Assembly (NCBI GenBank): GCA_934444365.1
Contig: CAKSCM010000010.1
Location: 9,354 to 73,353 of the forward strand
Length of the DNA: 64,000 nt
Direction: 5' to 3'
From: an uncultured Eubacteriales bacterium
GTDB lineage: Bacteria; Bacillota; Clostridia; Oscillospirales; Acutalibacteraceae
Below, piece by piece: positions 59,829-64,000 of the stretch (position 1 is its first letter; the number at the start of each line of letters is the position of its first letter). Both the position numbers and the translations under genes were made by a program. The notes below the pieces were generated by a model. It was not told the DNA's origin and made no database searches. It was given only the letters and a program-made list of their open reading frames with translations.

Positions 59829-61109
59829 ATGAAGATTAAAACAACCGATCTTGACTATAATAAGGTTATAAGCCTGCCAAGGCCCAAGCATTTTTTGCCG
59901 AAAAAACCCTCGGCGGCGATGCGAGCGCTTGTAAAATCAGTATCAATGCCCGAGCTTAAAAAAGCAGAATTCACATACGATAATTCCGGTCTTGAAGCTC
60001 TCGGCAAAAACACGCCGGCGCTTGTACTTATGAATCATTCAAGCTTTATTGATTTGAAAATCGCCTCCGCAATGCTCTGGCCGAGACCCTACAACATTGT
60101 ATGCACATCGGACGGCTTTGTCGGCAAGGAAAAGCTAATGCGAAGCATAGGATGTATACCGGCTAAAAAATTCATTACCGACACCACCCTTGTAAGGGAT
60201 ATGCGTTATGCACTCAATCGCCTTAAGTGCTCGGTTCTTATGTATCCGGAGGCAAGCTACAGCTTTGACGGCACTGCCACTCCCCTGCCCGGCAGTATTG
60301 GTAAGCTTTTAAAGCTTTTGAATGTACCGGTTATAATGATAAGAACCTACGGCGCTTTTTTACGCGATCCGCTTTATAACTCGCTGCAAATACGAAACGT
60401 CAGTGTCTCGGCCGAGTCGAAATACATTTTATCTCCTGAGGATATTGCCGAAAAATCCGCCGATGAATTAAACGGAATTTTAAAAAAGCATTTCACATTC
60501 GATAATTTCTCATGGCAAAAGGAACATTCGGTCGTTGTTGATGAACCCTTCAGAGCAGACGGACTCGGACGTGTACTTTACAAATGCCCGTCGTGCAATG
60601 AGGAGGGCTGCCTTGTAGGCAAAGGAACTACTCTCGAGTGTAAAAAATGCGGTGAAAAATACGAGCTTACCGAGCTCGGCGAAATGAAGGCCGTCTCGGG
60701 AGAAACTAAGTTTTCTCACATTCCCGATTGGTACGCCTGGGAGAGAAAATGCGTTCGCGACGAAATAGAAAACGGCAGCTATTGTCTTGATATACCGGTA
60801 AAAATCCGCATGATGGTCGACATGAAAAGCATTTACACGGTGGGTTCCGGCCGCCTTGTACACAATACCGACGGATTCCACCTTACCGGCTGCGACGGCA
60901 GACTCAATTACACTCAAAAGCCGGCGGCCTCCTACAGTCTTTATTCCGACTATTACTGGTACGAGCTCGGCGATATGATCTGCATAGGCGACTCAAATGC
61001 GCTTTACTACTGTTTTCCCGAAACAGAAAAGGATGTCGTCGCCAAAACCCGTCTTGCCGCCGAGGAGCTGTATAAGCTTAAAACATCAAAGAAAAAAGAC
61101 TCTGATTAA
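59829..61109 (+). CDS. PlsC-type acyltransferase with internal zinc ribbon
   Basis: A 426-residue protein of the lysophospholipid acyltransferase family. The catalytic motif is H70-SSFI-D75 in MNHSSFIDLK; the glycerol-phosphate-type motif is YPEASYSFDG (139-148), and the third motif is LLNVPVIMIRTYGA. A four-cysteine zinc ribbon follows at C253, C256, C271 and C274 (KCPSC and CKKC), and a C-terminal domain of about 140 residues that I do not recognise. GGAGG precedes the ATG. The acceptor is unknown. Confidence 0.85.
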   Translation: MKIKTTDLDYNKVISLPRPKHFLPKKPSAAMRALVKSVSMPELKKAEFTYDNSGLEALGKNTPALVLMNHSSFIDLKIASAMLWPRPYNIVCTSDGFVGKEKLMRSIGCIPAKKFITDTTLVRDMRYALNRLKCSVLMYPEASYSFDGTATPLPGSIGKLLKLLNVPVIMIRTYGAFLRDPLYNSLQIRNVSVSAESKYILSPEDIAEKSADELNGILKKHFTFDNFSWQKEHSVVVDEPFRADGLGRVLYKCPSCNEEGCLVGKGTTLECKKCGEKYELTELGEMKAVSGETKFSHIPDWYAWERKCVRDEIENGSYCLDIPVKIRMMVDMKSIYTVGSGRLVHNTDGFHLTGCDGRLNYTQKPAASYSLYSDYYWYELGDMICIGDSNALYYCFPETEKDVVAKTRLAAEELYKLKTSKKKDSD

Positions 61110-61133
61110 ACAAAAAATTCGGATAAACAAGAA

Positions 61134-61170
61134 AAATGCCTTTGGGGAAATTCCCCGAAGGCATTTCGGT
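61134..61170. terminator. Bidirectional terminator
   Basis: AAATGCCTTTGGGGA (61134-61148) pairs with TCCCCGAAGGCATTT (61152-61166; one wobble) around a 3-base loop. It lies between the convergent PlsC-type gene (+) and hppA (-). Confidence 0.85.
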
Positions 61171-61182
61171 TTTAAATACAAA

Positions 61183-63354
61183 TTATAAAACGTGATAATT
61201 TACAATGAGGGCCGCAAAAACGATTGACACCATTGTAAGCAGCTTGATAAGAATGTTTATCGACGGACCGGCCGTATCCTTAAACGGATCGCCGACGGTA
61301 TCGCCGACAACGGCAGCCTTATGGCAGGAGCTGCCCTTTCCGCCGTGATGTCCGCCCTCAATGTACTTTTTGGCATTATCCCATGCGCCGCCGGAATTCG
61401 ACATGAAGATAGCGAGCAAAAATCCCGTTGCGGTAGAGCCGGCAAGCATACCGATTATGCCGTTTGGCCCGAGGATAAGTCCGCCTATTATGGGGACCAC
61501 TATGGCTATAACCGAAGGCACGACCATCTCGCGCAATGACGAACGGGTGCAAAGATCAACGCAGGTTGCATAATCGGCGTCGGCCTTGCCTTCCATAAGT
61601 CCGGCAATGGATTTAAACTGTCTTCTTACCTCCATAACTATGCTTTGCGCCGCCTTACCGACCGAATCCATGGTAAGGGCCGCAAAAATGAAGGGCAGGC
61701 ATGCGCCTATAAACAGTCCGACAAGGCAGGCCGGATTAAGCAGGCTTATATTAAGCGAAAAATCGGGCTTTATGCTCATGATCTGATCGGCATACGAAGC
61801 GATAAGCGCAAGGGATGTCAACGCGGCCGAACCTATTGCAAAGCCTTTGCCGGTTGCGGCGGTCGTATTACCGAGCGAATCCAAAGCGTCGGTGCGCTCT
61901 CTGACATTTTTGTCAAGTCCGGCCATTTCGGCAATGCCGCCGGCATTATCTGCAACCGGACCGTAAGCATCGGTAGCAAGGGTTATGCCGAGTGTCGAAA
62001 GCATTCCGACAGCGGCAAGCGCTATTCCGTAAAGACCGCGCATCGACACGCCGAGCTTGTCGCTCGGCTGCCCGCCCGACAGGAAATAAGCCGCAATTAT
62101 ACATACCACAACAATTATTATCGGCAAAGCGGTCGAGAGCATACCGAGTCCCAATCCGTTTATTATAAGGGTAGCCGAGCCGGTTTCCGAGGAGGCCGCG
62201 AGCTTCTTGGTCGGCTTATAGGTATCGGAGGTGTAGTATTCGGTGCAAAGTCCGATAAGAACACCGGCCAAAAGTCCGGCAATAACCGCGCCGTATATAC
62301 CTATATAATCCTTGCCTAAAACAAACCACACAAGCGGAAACGCCACAACGGCAATTACTATAGCGCTGAAATTTGTTCCCTTTCTGAGAGCCGAAAGCAG
62401 GCTTTTTTGACTGGCATTCTCTTTGGTTTTTACAAAGACCGTTCCGATCATCGAAGCAATAATTCCGATTGCCGAAAGAAGAAGGGGAACCAGCATCGCA
62501 CGCATGGCGGGAACCTCAGGTATTTCGTTAAAGGCAGATACACCGAGCGCCACAGCCGATATAACCGATCCTACATAAGACTCGAAAAGATCGGCTCCCA
62601 TCCCGGCTACGTCGCCGACGTTATCGCCGACGTTATCTGCAATAACCGCCGGATTTCTCGGGTCATCCTCGGGAATACCGGCTTCGACCTTGCCGACAAG
62701 ATCGGCACCAACATCGGCTGCTTTTGTAAAAATACCGCCGCCGACGCGTGCAAACAGCGCCATAGAGGAAGCACCCATACCGAATGTGAGCATAAGCCCG
62801 GATATTTCGGTAGTAGAAAGACCGAAAATTATTCTTAAAATAACAAACCAGGCAGCAACATGGAACAAACCGAGACCGACAACCGTAAAGCCCATTACCG
62901 AGCCGGCCGAAAAAGCCACTCGAAGACCGCGGTTAAGCCCCTCTATACAAGCGTTTGCCGTCCTTGCATTTGCTGCCGTAGCGATCTTCATACCGATAAA
63001 GCCGGAAAGTCCGGACAAAAATCCTCCGGTGACAAAGGCAACCGGAACAAACCACGAAAGCAGTCCGAACGTCGCCATAATTCCGAGTATTATAAACATC
63101 GCAATAAAGAATACCGCAACAACACTGTACTGGCGTTTAAGATATGCATTCGCGCCTTTACTTATCGACGCCGATATCTTTGCCATTTTTTCGTTTCCAA
63201 CGGGAAAGCTAAGCACTTTTTTTGACGTTACAAGGACATAAAGCAAAGCAATCATTGCCACAATCAAAGTACCGATTGCCATGGAATTACCAAACGTAGC
63301 AACTCCGGTTTCGGGATCAATATCCCTAAGCCAGCTTATAAAGCCTTCCATATT
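61183..63354 (-). CDS. hppA: Membrane-bound ion-translocating pyrophosphatase
   Basis: A polytopic enzyme (723 residues from the ATG at 63354) that pumps H+ or Na+ with the energy of PPi. The PPi site is DVGADLVGKVEAGIPEDDPRN with DNVGDNVGD, and the second acidic region is near the C-terminus (DTVGDPFKDTAGPS). The segment GNTTAATGKGFAIG has Ala where K+-independent enzymes have Lys, so it belongs to the K+-dependent group, many of which pump Na+. The start at 63354 has GGGAG upstream; a longer reading to 63378 is less likely. Confidence 0.94.
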   Translation of the reverse strand, partial: NMEGFISWLRDIDPETGVATFGNSMAIGTLIVAMIALLYVLVTSKKVLSFPVGNEKMAKISASISKGANAYLKRQYSVVAVFFIAMFIILGIMATFGLLSWFVPVAFVTGGFLSGLSGFIGMKIATAANARTANACIEGLNRGLRVAFSAGSVMGFTVVGLGLFHVAAWFVILRIIFGLSTTEISGLMLTFGMGASSMALFARVGGGIFTKAADVGADLVGKVEAGIPEDDPRNPAVIADNVGDNVGDVAGMGADLFESYVGSVISAVALGVSAFNEIPEVPAMRAMLVPLLLSAIGIIASMIGTVFVKTKENASQKSLLSALRKGTNFSAIVIAVVAFPLVWFVLGKDYIGIYGAVIAGLLAGVLIGLCTEYYTSDTYKPTKKLAASSETGSATLIINGLGLGMLSTALPIIIVVVCIIAAYFLSGGQPSDKLGVSMRGLYGIALAAVGMLSTLGITLATDAYGPVADNAGGIAEMAGLDKNVRERTDALDSLGNTTAATGKGFAIGSAALTSLALIASYADQIMSIKPDFSLNISLLNPACLVGLFIGACLPFIFAALTMDSVGKAAQSIVMEVRRQFKSIAGLMEGKADADYATCVDLCTRSSLREMVVPSVIAIVVPIIGGLILGPNGIIGMLAGSTATGFLLAIFMSNSGGAWDNAKKYIEGGHHGGKGSSCHKAAVVGDTVGDPFKDTAGPSINILIKLLTMVSIVFAALIVNYHVL

Positions 63355-63417
63355 CCCACTCCCAATTAGTATTAACACAAAACGTTATCAAAATAACATT
63401 TTTCACATGTCCTGATA

Positions 63418-63446
63418 AGTATAAACCAATTGACAAGATTTTTCAA
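63418..63446 (-). promoter_or_regulatory. hppA promoter
   Basis: TTGAAA (63446-63441) and TATACT (63423-63418) on the minus strand are 17 bases apart. The stretch from here to the 5S terminator (63447-63701) is AT-rich and holds no supported gene. Confidence 0.6.
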
Positions 63447-63701
63447 GCCAAATACAGCATTTTATACAATGCAACAAAAAAACGCCGTAAATATATATAG
63501 TGTTATTGTTAATAAAACTTACAATGTAACATAACGTCGGCAATAAGCTCAAAATGCTGCATTATTGTAAGCGATCGCAAAACATATAATATATTATATA
63601 CATCGTTTTAAATACCGATGCAATATTATGCTTTTTACTGACCTATCAACAACACCGTATAGTAAAGATTTAAAAGATATCAAAAAACAGCAGAATAATA
63701 T

Positions 63702-63735
63702 AAAAAGGCTTCTTGCTATAATGCAAGAAGCCTTT
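63702..63735 (-). terminator. Terminator after 5S rRNA
   Basis: AAAGGCTTCTTGC (63704-63716) and GCAAGAAGCCTTT (63723-63735) form a perfect 13-bp stem with a 6-base loop. On the minus strand it ends in TTTTT. Confidence 0.88.
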
Positions 63736-63738
63736 AGT

Positions 63739-63854
<116 letters not shown>

Positions 63855-63923
63855 TGTATGAGCAATTATAAATAATCACTCATTATTGCCATCATTGACT
63901 ACTGCCAACGATAAGACGCTGAA

Positions 63924-63999
63924 TGGTGACCCGTAGCGGATTCGAACCGCTGTTGCCGGCGTGAGAGGCCGGAGTCTTAGGCCACTTGACCAACGGGCC
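63924..63999 (-). tRNA. tRNA-Glu (anticodon CTC)
   Basis: On the minus strand, the acceptor stem GGCCCGT pairs with ACGGGTC. The anticodon stem CCGGC/GCCGG holds the loop CTCTCAC, giving anticodon CTC. CCA is encoded. It lies 69 bases upstream of 5S rRNA and ends one base from the window edge. Confidence 0.92.
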
Positions 64000-64000
64000 G

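Noticed and set aside
61645..62319. 224-residue plus-strand frame antisense to hppA
   Set aside because: Shadow of a highly conserved membrane pyrophosphatase.

Overview
The window looks like chromosome from an anaerobic Clostridia-class Firmicute, probably a gut Oscillospirales/Ruminococcaceae-like lineage (the order is inference, not proof). The signs are an oxygen-detoxification operon with PerR, reverse rubrerythrin and rubredoxin; an [FeFe]-hydrogenase-type Fe-S protein; a membrane pyrophosphatase; the sporulation-type permease YtvI; the Firmicute families DUF1292, DUF4364, YlqF/RbgA and EcfA1A2T; a type I dockerin on a secreted protein; strong TTGACA/TATAAT promoters; and heavy use of ATA for isoleucine. 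No phage, IS element, CRISPR array or plasmid gene was seen.

Layout. 1-1724 (-): sensory hydrogenase-type cluster (NuoE-like, DRTGG, HATPase, start of an Fe-S hydrogenase-like protein cut by the window edge). 2155-2610 (-): dut. 3109-3568 (+): five tRNAs (Val, Asp, Phe, Gly, Cys), a terminator and a pyrimidine-rich inverted-repeat element. 4253-6631 (+): secreted dockerin protein. 6806-15588 (-): co-directional series cvpA, pgsA, clpE-like, ectB-like, ATP-grasp, glyS, ytvI. 15912-18187 (+): DUF1292, engB, lysA. 18739-22646: cysK (+), an Rrf2 regulator (-), nadA and mnmA (+), with matching palindromes in the cysK and rrf2 promoters. 22796-29179 (-): three-gene glycan operon (GH28-like, GH38, GH92). 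29391-29466: second, identical tRNA-Gly. 29788-32101 (-): flippase-like membrane protein plus GT4 glycosyltransferase. 32390-35245 (-): rplS, lepB, rbgA, rnhB. 35832-40168 (+): murC, DUF4364, der, plsY. 40448-42469 (-): GH78-like hydrolase. 42554-47843 (-): ecfA1, ecfA2, ecfT, truA and a DUF5711-like protein. 47905-52721 (-): ruvC, ruvA, ruvB, glmM, a methyltransferase. 53154-55563 (+): AlaX-type editing protein and an acyltransferase. 55671-57052 (-): perR, reverse rubrerythrin, BFD ferredoxin, rubredoxin. 57242-57315: tRNA-Gln. 57569-58639 (-): XRE regulator with unusual codon use. 59175-61109 (+): methyltransferase and a zinc-ribbon PlsC. 61183-63354 (-): hppA. 63739-63999 (-): tRNA-Glu followed by 5S rRNA.

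How the genes fit together. Most of the window is housekeeping: cell wall and lysine (murC, glmM, lysA), phospholipid (pgsA, plsY, PlsC), translation (glyS, tRNAs, rplS, mnmA, truA, AlaX, GTPases), recombination (ruvCAB), secretion (lepB) and vitamin uptake (ECF). Accessory layers are the redox/oxygen genes, the alpha-mannoside operon, the rhamnosidase-like enzyme and the lone dockerin protein.

The most unusual signals are: a GH92 enzyme with Gln in place of the catalytic acid Glu; a 51-residue rubredoxin with a C-x-C first knuckle; a perfect 38-bp palindrome next to plsY; an ectB-like plus ATP-grasp pair translationally coupled to a ClpE-like unfoldase; and two related inverted-repeat elements sitting directly behind tRNA terminators.
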